Source of the DNA: an uncultured Acidobacteriota bacterium
GTDB lineage: Bacteria; Acidobacteriota; Terriglobia; Bryobacterales; Bryobacteraceae
Direction of reading: 5' to 3'
DNA length: 40,731 nt
Assembly (NCBI GenBank): GCA_902825945.1
Contig: CADECY010000086.1
Coordinates: 1-40,731 of the forward strand
Shown: positions 8,501-16,527 of the stretch, piece by piece
Layout of the letters: each line of letters begins with the position of its first letter
Numbering within the stretch: position 1 is the stretch's first letter
Made by a program: the position numbers and the translations under genes
The notes under the pieces: model-generated
What the model was told of the DNA's origin: nothing
The model's input: only the letters and a program-made list of their open reading frames with translations
The model's database searches: none

Positions 8501-9468
8501 GCGACAGCGGATTCGAACTTGCGCCGGTCACGCGCTGGAACATCGGCGGCAGTTCGGGTTCGCTCGTCGACACCGATGTTCCGCCGGCGCCGTCGTTCGC
8601 GCTCGAGCCGAAGCCCCAGGGAACGGTGTCGCTCGTGGGCGTCGGATTTCCAACGCTCGACAACACCCACACCGTACAGGCAGGCACTTTGCGTCTGTTC
8701 TACTGGGACGAGCTTCTCAGTCCCTCGACGCTCGACCTCTCGGCCGCTTTGAGCCCGGGCGCCACGTCCGTGGCGTTGAACACGCCGTCCGCCGCTCAAC
8801 CCGGAGACTTGATCCAGGTGGAAGGGGAACTGATGGAAGTGGAGTCCGTCACCGGTTCGACTCTCGAGGTGGTGCGCGGATCACACGGCACGTCCCCGGC
8901 GGCTCACGCGATCGGGACAGCGGCGTATCGTCTCGAGTCGAAGACCTACGTCGTGCCGTTCGCACGCGACTTCTTCGGAAGCCCGGCGAGCGGTTCTTTC
9001 GCGTTTCCGATCTTCGTGCCGGATGCGCGCATCGCGGCGGCCGAGATGTTCATGACCAACACCCGCGGAAACAGCGAGTCGGCGAAAGTGAACTTCACCG
9101 GCACAACCGATTTCGGAATCCGCACCGTATCCGGCGGCCTCATCTCCATTCAGGTGGAGGGCTATCTCGCGATCCAGACGTCGGCTGCGCCACCTCTCGT
9201 GATCGACGAGGCACATTCGGTTCGAGACATCTTCGCCGTTGTCAAGGACGCTCCGACGGGTGCGCCCGTGCAACTAGCGCTGAAAGTGAATGGCTCACTC
9301 TACTGCTCACTCACGATCGCTCCCGGCGACACCGGATCGGACACCGTCAGCGGGTTCGGGCTCGCGCCGTTGCAGTCGATGGACGAGGTCACACTCGACG
9401 TGGTGTCGGTGGGCTCGACCGCGGCCACGACACCCGGCAGCGATCTCACGGTCACGATCCGGCTTTGA
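5566..9468 (+). CDS. Fused tail hub and tip protein (gpL-like plus gpJ-like)
   Basis: 1300 residues. The N-terminus (FHCVLSDGTEQRWSTHEV, GLLNPPGEITE) resembles the lambda gpL/DUF2163 hub fold, followed by four cysteines at about 156, 185, 207 and 214 in RCPW, YRCGY, TSCDY and TSCEQRG and then RRFGGVEY; in lambda gpL four such cysteines hold an iron-sulfur cluster. From about 270 to 700 comes a gpJ-like tail-tip region (AENEARYNDYIPVVYGTAW, WIRGVRNNARLFLAYS, RGVTLRPGDLITVTYQ). Residues about 745-850 look like a fibronectin type III domain (YYSVTAIDSNGAETLPS), and the C-terminal 350 are beta-rich, probably receptor facing. In lambda these are separate L and J proteins with K and I between them; here K and I are absent. 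Confidence 0.75.
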   Translation: MPTIHELKEQAVTETPLVLFHCVLSDGTEQRWSTHEVSFAGHDYSARVLRHNVFEMKWGAEDGIDSVTRVALSLVNADSYFSQITQSPGWKGARLTATFVFFDLATGVAASEPMVLFRGLLNPPGEITETVIRLSAANRLNPQRMMLPEVRIQRRCPWSFPSSGAQRADAVDGGARGKYSPFYRCGYSADQSGGLGNLDGATPFTSCDYSRTSCEQRGMFDTDSSSRATRRFGGVEYVPASSLVRTHGDRDYKNSAVAENEARYNDYIPVVYGTAWLNPPVVFAKNDGNLTRMQVLLSAGQIHRVIKVVVNGIEIPLGVSGSDMTPTGWFNAVSTGTAQGAIDPNFASGDPYGGVASLSIVVPNRVSDSRSLPKVAVLLEGLELQTFAPDGSYIAETFTNNPAWVMLDLLRRAGWAIDEIDTASFGSTAAYCAALVNATDLNGNSVQIPRFQCNIVMRRRRSVADWIRGVRNNARLFLAYSPAGLLQLRTEGSFAQQQSVKPAGSNATLQIGGGWPAYDFGDGSGGLSGIARASNGAASVRMWSRGTSDTPNRVSIEFQDEFNEYQQDSLSLVDVDDAEVSRQELSVTSTALGVANFHQAARVLKLQIDKSVRGNFYIEFETSVRGVTLRPGDLITVTYQKEGLVRRPFRVTRIVPATNFGTIQIEAQLHSDSWYGDNASIRGMGDRRDSGEIGMPRPLLGSSIDTNGDERFDVVETAEEAGDGTPEVLLSVSFTPPARPAAESLSVPRISLTASVDTAGGTIAGDQLLYYSVTAIDSNGAETLPSFVVRAAIPAGSNANLVTLTGLSFSPATSSFHVYRGRNPWQMYRIAENLTIAASFTDIGATAILAGLPDDNFDHAQFDWRLELHPETAATIFSDSTIGSMSLTLTPGEYAGMTVRITRGTGAGQERAIESHTASVIANGSPWTTAPDATSFFAIAESGWHPGAESKTSPVRFRVPNRPGVTVQIVGRAVNALGRDSGFELAPVTRWNIGGSSGSLVDTDVPPAPSFALEPKPQGTVSLVGVGFPTLDNTHTVQAGTLRLFYWDELLSPSTLDLSAALSPGATSVALNTPSAAQPGDLIQVEGELMEVESVTGSTLEVVRGSHGTSPAAHAIGTAAYRLESKTYVVPFARDFFGSPASGSFAFPIFVPDARIAAAEMFMTNTRGNSESAKVNFTGTTDFGIRTVSGGLISIQVEGYLAIQTSAAPPLVIDEAHSVRDIFAVVKDAPTGAPVQLALKVNGSLYCSLTIAPGDTGSDTVSGFGLAPLQSMDEVTLDVVSVGSTAATTPGSDLTVTIRL

Positions 9469-9477
9469 GGAAGCACC

Positions 9478-12186
9478 ATGCCAGAGACACTCTACAAACT
9501 CAGTCCGCACCGGGACCTCCAATGCTACTTCGAGCGTCCTTCTGCGATCGCGGCCATCAGCGGCGCGAGCGCGACGGGATTCACCGTGAGCGGCACCTGG
9601 CGCCAGCAGTTCGACTGGGCCGTGGTCGAGTGGAACGTACACAACGTCTTCGAACATCCGGCACATCGCAATCTCCCGGATGGCGACTTGAGCGGACTCA
9701 CGCTCACGTACGACGAGACCCGCGACAACTGCATCGCGATGGACTCGGATCTGTTTCCAACGGTCGATTGGCCGTTCCTTCGCATCTGGACCCGCGATGC
9801 GGGCGTCGAGGGCTTCTACAAAGTCCGGCTGCGCGATCACGCCGTGGCCATCGAAGGCTCGTACACCGCAGCCTCCGCCGAGTTGGAGCTGACAGGTACG
9901 CCCAACACGGGCGACTACGTGGGACTCTCGTTTCACGGCGAACATCACACCTATCAGGTGCTCGGAATCGACACGCTCTCGACGATCGCCACAGCTATCG
10001 CCGATAGCATCAACAACTTCTCGGCGCAGCTCTCCGCGACCACGGATGGCGCCAAGATCCGCGTCGAGATGCTCGATGCCAACACTGGCGCCAACGCGAA
10101 CCGTCTCGGGATCTATGGCTTTACGAGCGGCACCGGAACGGCCTCGTGGGCCGACTGGTGGAAGCAGCTCTCCGGCGGAACCTCGCCCACCAAGTGGCGC
10201 GTCACGCTCGACTTCGGAGCGCTCGTCGCCACCAGTGGACTCACCGTTCCCGCCTCGAAGATTCGCAAGATGCGCTGGACCTACGCCGCCGAACTACAAC
10301 AAGGTGCCTATCAGCGAAGCGAATTCGCGGCGGCGATCTCCAACTGGACCGTGACCGGAACCGGCCGCGCGTACCAGATCGCGGGTCCCGGCTCGCGGCG
10401 TGTCGAGGACAGCGACTCCGCACTCGCCTACTCCGGCGCTTGGACCGAAGGACGCGGCAATTTCTCCGGTGGTTCGATCCGGCACACGGTGGAGCCCAGC
10501 GCGTCGGTCACCTGCGTCTACACTTGCCCGCTTCCTCACCGCCTCTATCTCGGAACGCGATTCGCGTTCAACGCTGGCGCCGTCACGGTGCTCATCGACG
10601 GCCTGAGCGTGCTCAACGAGAACCTCTTGATTCCGGGCGAAGACGTACTCGCTCGCCTCGATCTAGGATCTCGCGCGCCGGGACAACACACGGTCACCAT
10701 CACGCACAGCGGCGCGGCCGGCAGGTTTCTCTACTTCGATTTTCTCGAAATGGCGATTCCCGCCACGCTGCTTCCTGAATTCCCGATCGACAACGACATC
10801 ACGCTCGCAACGGACTGGGATACCGATCACTCGATCGCGCTGCCCGCTGAACGAACTGCCTGGATGCTGCACGCGCTCGGCTACCACGGCCGCCACAACT
10901 ATTACGTGGGCGCGCTCTGGTTCTACGAGATGATCCGCACCGATCATCAATACGCCTCCGCGACGCTGACGTTCACCGGAACCCCGGTGTTCAGCGCGCT
11001 CACTTCGATCAGCATCACTACCGGCCCGGATACTCTCATCTTCGATCATTTGAACCTGATCGGCGACACGGCGGATACCATCGCGAAAGCGTTCGAGCTC
11101 GAACTGAATCGCGGATACACGGCGGTACGCGCCACCGCTTCGGGGAACACCCTCACGATCTCGGCCCGCGCGATGGGATCGGCGGGAGACGGAATCAGCG
11201 TCAGCGCCACTCCGTCCACCGGCGCGTTCCACGTCACCGCCAGTTCCGCGATGCTCACCGGCTGGAACAACGGTACCTGGCACGCCGACGTGAACGCGGT
11301 CCCGCGAGTCAACCGTGCCTGCCGTGATTGGAGCCGGGAGTTCTGCCGAGCGCTCGACGCCTACGGCATTGAGGTCACCTCGGCGTTCAGCATGGAGCTG
11401 CAGCATGGCGACGACCGCCTCTCCACGGGAATCGCGCAGCGATACCCGAGCGGAAACGCGGTCTGGTTGAACACTCCGGCGCTTCAGACCAACTTCTCGC
11501 CCGAGAGCACGAACTACTGGAGGCAGGTACATCTCGACATGGCGCAAGCGATGTATGAAGCGGGCGTCACGCCCTACCTGCAGTTCGGCGAAGTCCAGTG
11601 GTGGTATTTTCCGTACGATGGCTCGGGCATGCCGTTCTACGATGCCTACACGATGGCGGCGTTTCAGGCTGCGCACGGGAGGCCGCTGCCGGTGATCGCG
11701 AGTGGCGACGCCGATCCGGCGTTCTATCCGCAGGAATCGGTGTTTCTCGCTCAATTGATCGGCACGTTCACCGACAACGTGATCGCGTACGTACGAGCGG
11801 CCTATCCGGCCGCGAAGTTCGAGGTGCTCTATCCGAACGATGTCAACGCGGGCCCGTTCAACCGGATCGCGAACTATCCCGCGGCATCATGGACTCCGCT
11901 GAACCTCGACAACCTGAAGACCGAGAGCTTCACGTTTACCTTCGAACGGAATCTCGATCTGGCGAAGACGACGGTCGACTATCCGGAAACCCGCGGCTTC
12001 CCGCGCCACAAGCGCAGTTTCCTGGTGGGGCTCATCGATCCCTTCACGGCCTGGTACAAAGAGGTAAACTACGCGCTGGCGAAGAACGTCGAGTCGGTGG
12101 TCTTCTTCGCGCTCGATCAATACTGCCTGATGGGCTACCAGACACCGCTGCCGAAAAGTCTTCGAAGAGCCACGTATCACGCGTGA
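9478..12186 (+). CDS. Large tail protein with repeated beta domains and C-terminal TIM-barrel-like domain
   Basis: 902 residues. Two related beta domains lie at about 130-215 (ASAELELTGTPNTG, IDTLSTIATAIADSIN) and 491-580 (ASATLTFTGTPVFS, GDTADTIAKAFELELN). Between them, about 282-432, is a jelly-roll-like segment (SIRHTVEPSASVTCVY, LYFDFLEMAIPA). From about 595 the sequence looks like a glycoside-hydrolase-style TIM barrel: VTSAFSMELQHGD, VTPYLQFGEVQWWYFP, FEVLYPNDVN, VESVVFFALDQYCLMGYQ. TIM-barrel-like domains are known in gene transfer agent tail-tip proteins, so this probably forms or decorates the tail tip and may bind or cut surface glycans. Glu in FGEVQWW is a possible acid residue, but catalysis is unproven. 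It is the last gene of the tail module. Confidence 0.6.
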   Translation: MPETLYKLSPHRDLQCYFERPSAIAAISGASATGFTVSGTWRQQFDWAVVEWNVHNVFEHPAHRNLPDGDLSGLTLTYDETRDNCIAMDSDLFPTVDWPFLRIWTRDAGVEGFYKVRLRDHAVAIEGSYTAASAELELTGTPNTGDYVGLSFHGEHHTYQVLGIDTLSTIATAIADSINNFSAQLSATTDGAKIRVEMLDANTGANANRLGIYGFTSGTGTASWADWWKQLSGGTSPTKWRVTLDFGALVATSGLTVPASKIRKMRWTYAAELQQGAYQRSEFAAAISNWTVTGTGRAYQIAGPGSRRVEDSDSALAYSGAWTEGRGNFSGGSIRHTVEPSASVTCVYTCPLPHRLYLGTRFAFNAGAVTVLIDGLSVLNENLLIPGEDVLARLDLGSRAPGQHTVTITHSGAAGRFLYFDFLEMAIPATLLPEFPIDNDITLATDWDTDHSIALPAERTAWMLHALGYHGRHNYYVGALWFYEMIRTDHQYASATLTFTGTPVFSALTSISITTGPDTLIFDHLNLIGDTADTIAKAFELELNRGYTAVRATASGNTLTISARAMGSAGDGISVSATPSTGAFHVTASSAMLTGWNNGTWHADVNAVPRVNRACRDWSREFCRALDAYGIEVTSAFSMELQHGDDRLSTGIAQRYPSGNAVWLNTPALQTNFSPESTNYWRQVHLDMAQAMYEAGVTPYLQFGEVQWWYFPYDGSGMPFYDAYTMAAFQAAHGRPLPVIASGDADPAFYPQESVFLAQLIGTFTDNVIAYVRAAYPAAKFEVLYPNDVNAGPFNRIANYPAASWTPLNLDNLKTESFTFTFERNLDLAKTTVDYPETRGFPRHKRSFLVGLIDPFTAWYKEVNYALAKNVESVVFFALDQYCLMGYQTPLPKSLRRATYHA

Positions 12187-12215
12187 GGACTCGCTATCAT
12201 GGATAGTTCCTCTTC

Positions 12216-13412
12216 ATGCAAATCGACGAGCGGGCCGAGTGTAGCAGTTCGGCCCAAGTTGCCGAGTTGATCCGCCGCGATCTGCGCCCGCATTTCGAGC
12301 GCCTCATCGAGTTTCCCTCGACACCGGCGCTCGAGGCGAGCAGCCTATTCGCGAGCCTTCGCCCGGCCTACCATCCGGTGATGGAAACGGTCCACACCGG
12401 ACAATTCGCGAAGCCGCTCGCGCCGCGCAAGCCGGCCTACCGGATTCTCGCCTGGAACGTCGAGCGCGGCAAGGAACTCGCCGGCCAGATCGAGATGTTC
12501 CGGCGGCACGAGTACCTGCTCGACGCCGATGTCTTGCTGTTGACCGAGACCGATGTCGGAATGGCGCGCAGCGGCAACGCCGACGTTGCGCAGACTCTCG
12601 CTCGCGAGCTCGGCTACGATTACGCGTTCGTGCCGTGCTACTTGAGCTTGGTCAAGGGTTCGGGGATTGAGCGCGACATCGAAGGCGAGAACGACCTCGG
12701 CCTGCACGGCAACGCGATCCTGAGCCGTTATCCGATGAGCAATATTCAACGCATCTCGCTTTCGAACGGCATCGACAAGATGGCGGGGAACGAAAAGCGT
12801 CTCGGCAGCCAAACCGCGGTGTCGGCGACAATCGAATTTCCCGGAAGGCCCACGACGCTCGCGTGCGTCCACCTCGACGCGAACTCGACACAGCGTCATC
12901 GCATGGAGCAGATGCGCGACATCCTCGACGCGATTCCCGCGGCCGGACCCGCGCTTCTCGGCGGCGACTGGAACACCACGACCTTCAATTCATCGACCGC
13001 CTTCCACGCCATCATGGGCTACTGGCTGCGCGTATTCATGGGGCCGGGCCGTGTGATCCGAAATCACTTTCTACATCCCTATCGATGGTTCGAACGCGAA
13101 CTCTTCCAATTGCTCGAAAAGCGCGGCTTCGACTACCGGGGCTGCAACAAGATCGGTGACCACTCGATCTTCTACCATGTGGACGATTTCGCGCAGCACA
13201 AGGGCCTCGCCGAATGGGTCCCGCTCTGGTGCTTCGCCTTCATCCGATGGGCGCTGAAGGATCACGGCGGGGGATGCCCGCTGCTGATCGATTGGTTCGC
13301 GTCGCGCGAAGCCGCCTGCAAGAATCCCGTTGTCCTGCATGACGTCAACAAAGGACCGCGCGGAAAGCTTTCCGACCATGACGCCATCGGCGTCGACATC
13401 ACGCTGGAGTAG
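12216..13412 (+). CDS. Endonuclease/exonuclease/phosphatase family protein
   Basis: 398 residues with the full set of motifs of the metal-dependent EEP fold: ILAWNVERG (Asn 81), VLLLTETDVG (Glu 111), GLHGNAILSRYP, LACVHLDANS, LLGGDWNTTTFN (Asp-x-Asn) and KLSDHDAIGVDI at the end. Members hydrolyse phosphodiester bonds in DNA, RNA, lipids or inositides; the substrate cannot be told from sequence. The N-terminal 70 residues have no recognised domain, and there is no signal peptide. No good ribosome binding site precedes the ATG; a TATCAT box lies 15 bases upstream. The gene is 29 bases after the tail module and 12 bases before the aminotransferase, so it may be cotranscribed with either. Confidence 0.8.
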   Translation: MQIDERAECSSSAQVAELIRRDLRPHFERLIEFPSTPALEASSLFASLRPAYHPVMETVHTGQFAKPLAPRKPAYRILAWNVERGKELAGQIEMFRRHEYLLDADVLLLTETDVGMARSGNADVAQTLARELGYDYAFVPCYLSLVKGSGIERDIEGENDLGLHGNAILSRYPMSNIQRISLSNGIDKMAGNEKRLGSQTAVSATIEFPGRPTTLACVHLDANSTQRHRMEQMRDILDAIPAAGPALLGGDWNTTTFNSSTAFHAIMGYWLRVFMGPGRVIRNHFLHPYRWFERELFQLLEKRGFDYRGCNKIGDHSIFYHVDDFAQHKGLAEWVPLWCFAFIRWALKDHGGGCPLLIDWFASREAACKNPVVLHDVNKGPRGKLSDHDAIGVDITLE

Positions 13413-13424
13413 CATAGAGACGAA

Positions 13425-14669
13425 ATGGAACCCACGAACGCGGCGCAAGTGATCGCCGAGCGCGAAAAGCAGTATCTGTTGCAGAACTACGGGCGCTACT
13501 CCCTTGCCCTCGACCGCGGCAAGGGATCGTACGTTTACGACTTCGACGGCAAACGATACCTCGATCTCATCACCGGAATCGGGGTCAACGCCCTCGGCCA
13601 TGGACATCCGCGTATCGTCAAGGTAATTCGCGAACAGGCGGCTCGCATGATCCACTGCTCGAACCTCTACTACCACGAGTATCAGGGGCTGCTCGCCAAG
13701 CGGGTCTGCGAGACGAGCGGAATGCAGCGGGTCTTCTTCTCGAACTCCGGAACCGAATCGGTGGAGGGAGCGATCAAGATGATGCGCTCTCACGGTCACC
13801 GCATCAGCCCGGACAAGTACGAGATCATCGCGCTCGAGAATTCCTTCCACGGGCGCAGCACGGGCGCGCTCGCTCTCACTGGCCAGCCGAAGTACCGCAA
13901 GGATTTCGAACCGCTGCTTCCCGGCGTAAGATTCGTGCCGGTGCGCGATGACGCCGCTCTCGAAGCCGCGTTCAGCGACCGGACCGCGGGCGTGATTCTC
14001 GAGGTGATCCAGGGCGAAGGAGGAGTCTATCCGATCTGCCTCCGAATGCTCCGTAAGGCTCGCCAACTGTGCGATCACCACGACGCGCTGCTGGCTTTCG
14101 ATGAGATCCAGTGCGGCGTGGGCCGAGCGGGCAGCTACTTCGCCTATCAGTCGCTGGGAGAATCGATCCAGCCCGACATCATGGTCACCGCGAAACCGCT
14201 CGCAGTCGGAATTCCGCTCGGACTCGTGGCGGCGAACGAACGGGCCGCCGCCGCGATCACTGCGGGAATGCACGGCTCGACCTTCGGCGGCGGCGCACTC
14301 GCCTGCCGCGTCGCGCTCGAGTTCTTCGACATCCTCGACGGCTTGTTCGAGAACATCGGCGCTCGCGCCGCCCAGTTCAAGGCCGGACTCGAAGCACTCC
14401 AAGCCAAACACGACTTCATCAAGCAGATCCGCGTGTTCGGCCTGATGATCGGTGTCGAATTGCACATGCCCGGCAAGCAGTTCGTGGCGGACGGGATCGA
14501 AGCGGGGCTGCTCATCAACTGCACGCATGACACGGTTCTGCGATTCCTGCCTCCGTTCAACATCAGTGAAAAGGAAGTGGCGCAGGCGCTGCGCGTACTC
14601 GGACGAATGTTCAAGAAGGGCGACGCGTACTGGAAGAAGCACAAAGCTGAAAATGCTCCGGCGTCGTGA
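13425..14669 (+). CDS. Class III aminotransferase, acetylornithine-type
   Basis: 414 residues, cytoplasmic, PLP dependent. Seen are YLDLITGIGVNALGHGHP, FFSNSGTESVEGAIK (phosphate binding), ENSFHGRSTGAL, VILEVIQGEGGVYP, LLAFDEIQCGVGRAG and the PLP lysine 257 in TAKPLAVGIPLG. These are the marks of fold-type I class III enzymes such as ArgD and GabT. The closest feel is acetylornithine aminotransferase, but TAKPL replaces the usual AKGLGGG around the lysine, so the substrate could be another omega-amino acid. No other arginine genes are near. Its end overlaps the sulfatase start by 17 bases. Confidence 0.8.
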   Translation: MEPTNAAQVIAEREKQYLLQNYGRYSLALDRGKGSYVYDFDGKRYLDLITGIGVNALGHGHPRIVKVIREQAARMIHCSNLYYHEYQGLLAKRVCETSGMQRVFFSNSGTESVEGAIKMMRSHGHRISPDKYEIIALENSFHGRSTGALALTGQPKYRKDFEPLLPGVRFVPVRDDAALEAAFSDRTAGVILEVIQGEGGVYPICLRMLRKARQLCDHHDALLAFDEIQCGVGRAGSYFAYQSLGESIQPDIMVTAKPLAVGIPLGLVAANERAAAAITAGMHGSTFGGGALACRVALEFFDILDGLFENIGARAAQFKAGLEALQAKHDFIKQIRVFGLMIGVELHMPGKQFVADGIEAGLLINCTHDTVLRFLPPFNISEKEVAQALRVLGRMFKKGDAYWKKHKAENAPAS

Positions 14670-16179
14670 TTTTCTGGGCGCCGTGGCCGCGGCTTCGGTG
14701 GGAAGTTGCACCCGCAAGCCCGGCACGAATCGCCCGAACATTCTCTTCGCGATCGGTGACGATTGGTCGTTCCCGCACGCCAGCATCTTCGGTGACCCGG
14801 TAGTAAACACGCCCAGCTTCGATCGCATCGCACGCGAGGGAGCGCTGTTCCAGCGCGCCTATTGCTGTGCACCGTCCTGCACGCCCTCACGTAGCACAGT
14901 GTTGGCGGGCCGGCAGCCGTGGCAGGTCGGCGAAGCAGGCGTGCTCTATGGCACGATTCCCACGCAGTATCCATTGTTCACACATCTGCTCGAGGACTCG
15001 GGCTACTTCACCGGATTCACAGGAAAGGGCTGGGCCCCGGGCGATTGGCGCGCCGGCGGACTTACGCGCCATCCCAACGGTCGCGAGTACAACTCCAAGC
15101 GCCACGCCGATCCCGTCCGGCCCGGTATCGATCCGCGCGACTACGCCGCCAACTTCGAGCAATTCCTCTCCGAACGCCCGTCCGCCCAGCCGTTCTGCTT
15201 CTGGTTCGGCGGCACCGAGCCGCACCGCGCCTATGCAAAAGGCGCCGGACTCGCGCTCGGCAAGAAGCTCGACAAGGTCCGCCTACCCGCCTATTGGCCC
15301 GACACCCCGGAGATCCGCTCGGACATCCTCGACTACTACGCCGAGGTCGAGTGGTTCGACACCCAACTCGGCCGCATCATCGCCACCCTCGAACGAACAC
15401 GGCAGTTGGACAACACGCTCGTGATCGTCACCAGCGACAACGGTCTTCCCTTTCCGCGCGCCAAGGTCAACCTCTACGACGCGGGCATCCACATGCCGCT
15501 CGCGATTCGTTGGGGCGGTGGATTCACGGGCGGCCGAACCGATGATCGCTTCACCAGCCATATCGATTTCGCTCCCACGATTCTCCAAGCTGCCGGACTT
15601 CGCGCACCCGAGGGAACCGCGGGGCACAGCCTGCTCGGATCGACGCGAGCCGAGTTCGCCGTGGCCGCGCTCGAGCGCCACACCTATTGCCGGCCCGGCG
15701 GCGCCACTTACCCGATCCGGGCGATTCGGAGCGCGCGCTTCCAGTACATCAGGAACCATGAACCGGACCGCTGGCCCACGGGCGGGCCCGATTTCATCTC
15801 CTCGAACAAGACCACGCACGGCGATGTCGACGGCTGCCCCACCAAGGACTTCATGATCGCCAACCGCGCTCGATTCCCGAAGCAGTACGATCAATGTTTC
15901 GGCAAGCGGCCAGCGGAGGAGTTTTACGATCTCGAGTCCGATCCCGATCAGGTGCGCAATCTCGCCGAAGACAAGAAGTACGGAGGCGAAGTGCTCCATC
16001 ACGAAGCCCGGCTCGAAGCCTACCTCCGTTCGACCGGCGATCCGCGCATGGAAGGCCGCGACGTCTGGCAGGAGTATCCGTACAGACAAACCACCGGATT
16101 CGGCGCGAGTATGAACACCGCGCTTTCGCCAGAACAGCGCAAGGTAGCAATGGACGCGGCGGCGCACAAGCCCGAGTAG
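14653..16179 (+). CDS. Exported type I sulfatase
   Basis: 508 residues from the ATG at 14653. The N-terminus MLRRRDFLGAVAAASVGSC combines an RRxFL Tat motif with a lipobox-like VGSC, so it is exported and perhaps lipid anchored. The sulfatase core shows NILFAIGDDWS (metal-binding aspartates), the formylglycine motif C-T-P-S-R with Cys 76, GKGWAPGDW, TSDNGLPFPRAK and a C-terminal FYDLESDPDQVRNLAED, the usual tail of heparan-N-sulfatase-like enzymes. It removes sulfate esters or N-sulfate from glycans after Cys 76 is converted to formylglycine; no converting enzyme gene is in the window. It ends 3 bases from the convergent small gene on the other strand. Confidence 0.88.
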   Translation: MLRRRDFLGAVAAASVGSCTRKPGTNRPNILFAIGDDWSFPHASIFGDPVVNTPSFDRIAREGALFQRAYCCAPSCTPSRSTVLAGRQPWQVGEAGVLYGTIPTQYPLFTHLLEDSGYFTGFTGKGWAPGDWRAGGLTRHPNGREYNSKRHADPVRPGIDPRDYAANFEQFLSERPSAQPFCFWFGGTEPHRAYAKGAGLALGKKLDKVRLPAYWPDTPEIRSDILDYYAEVEWFDTQLGRIIATLERTRQLDNTLVIVTSDNGLPFPRAKVNLYDAGIHMPLAIRWGGGFTGGRTDDRFTSHIDFAPTILQAAGLRAPEGTAGHSLLGSTRAEFAVAALERHTYCRPGGATYPIRAIRSARFQYIRNHEPDRWPTGGPDFISSNKTTHGDVDGCPTKDFMIANRARFPKQYDQCFGKRPAEEFYDLESDPDQVRNLAEDKKYGGEVLHHEARLEAYLRSTGDPRMEGRDVWQEYPYRQTTGFGASMNTALSPEQRKVAMDAAAHKPE

Positions 16180-16182
16180 CGT

Positions 16183-16518
16183 CTACCGGAGCAGTTTCGC
16201 CTTGCGCGCTTCCAGTTCCGCGATCTCGGCTTTGAGCCGTTTCAGTTCCGTGTCGATTCGCTTCACCTCGGCCCGGGTCTTCTTGTCCTTCAAATACGCT
16301 TCGCCCTGGCCTTCGGCGACCAGTGCTTCCACTTCGCGCCGGAGCAGCCGCAGCCATACGGCTCCGTAGATGTTGCCCTCGCGATACTGGAGCTTTCCCG
16401 CGCTGATCGCCGCGATGATCTGATCCTGCGTCAGCCCATATTCCTTGCGGGCAGTCTTGTCACTCAGAGTGGCGCCCTTGCGTCCCCACTCACCCCAATT
16501 TGGATCCCGTGGACTCAT
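16183..16518 (-). CDS. Conserved small coiled-coil protein
   Basis: 111 residues. An N-terminal half with LSDKTARKEYGLTQDQIIA and AGKLQYREGNIYG looks like a small helix-turn-helix or DNA-binding-like unit, then LRLLRREVEALVAEG and a C-terminal coiled coil rich in Lys and Glu (RIDTELKRLKAEIAELEAR). Proteins of this plan occur widely in environmental bacteria without known function. No ribosome binding site is visible; TAAAGT (16525-16530, overlapping the stop of the upstream gene) lies 6 bases before the ATG, so a leaderless transcript is possible. Confidence 0.7.
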   Translation of the reverse strand: MSPRDPNWGEWGRKGATLSDKTARKEYGLTQDQIIAAISAGKLQYREGNIYGAVWLRLLRREVEALVAEGQGEAYLKDKKTRAEVKRIDTELKRLKAEIAELEARKAKLLR

Positions 16519-16527
16519 CGAGCCACT

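Noticed and set aside
13071..14828. Minus-strand open frame of 585 codons
   Set aside because: Antisense to the EEP-fold gene and the aminotransferase, both with full catalytic motifs.
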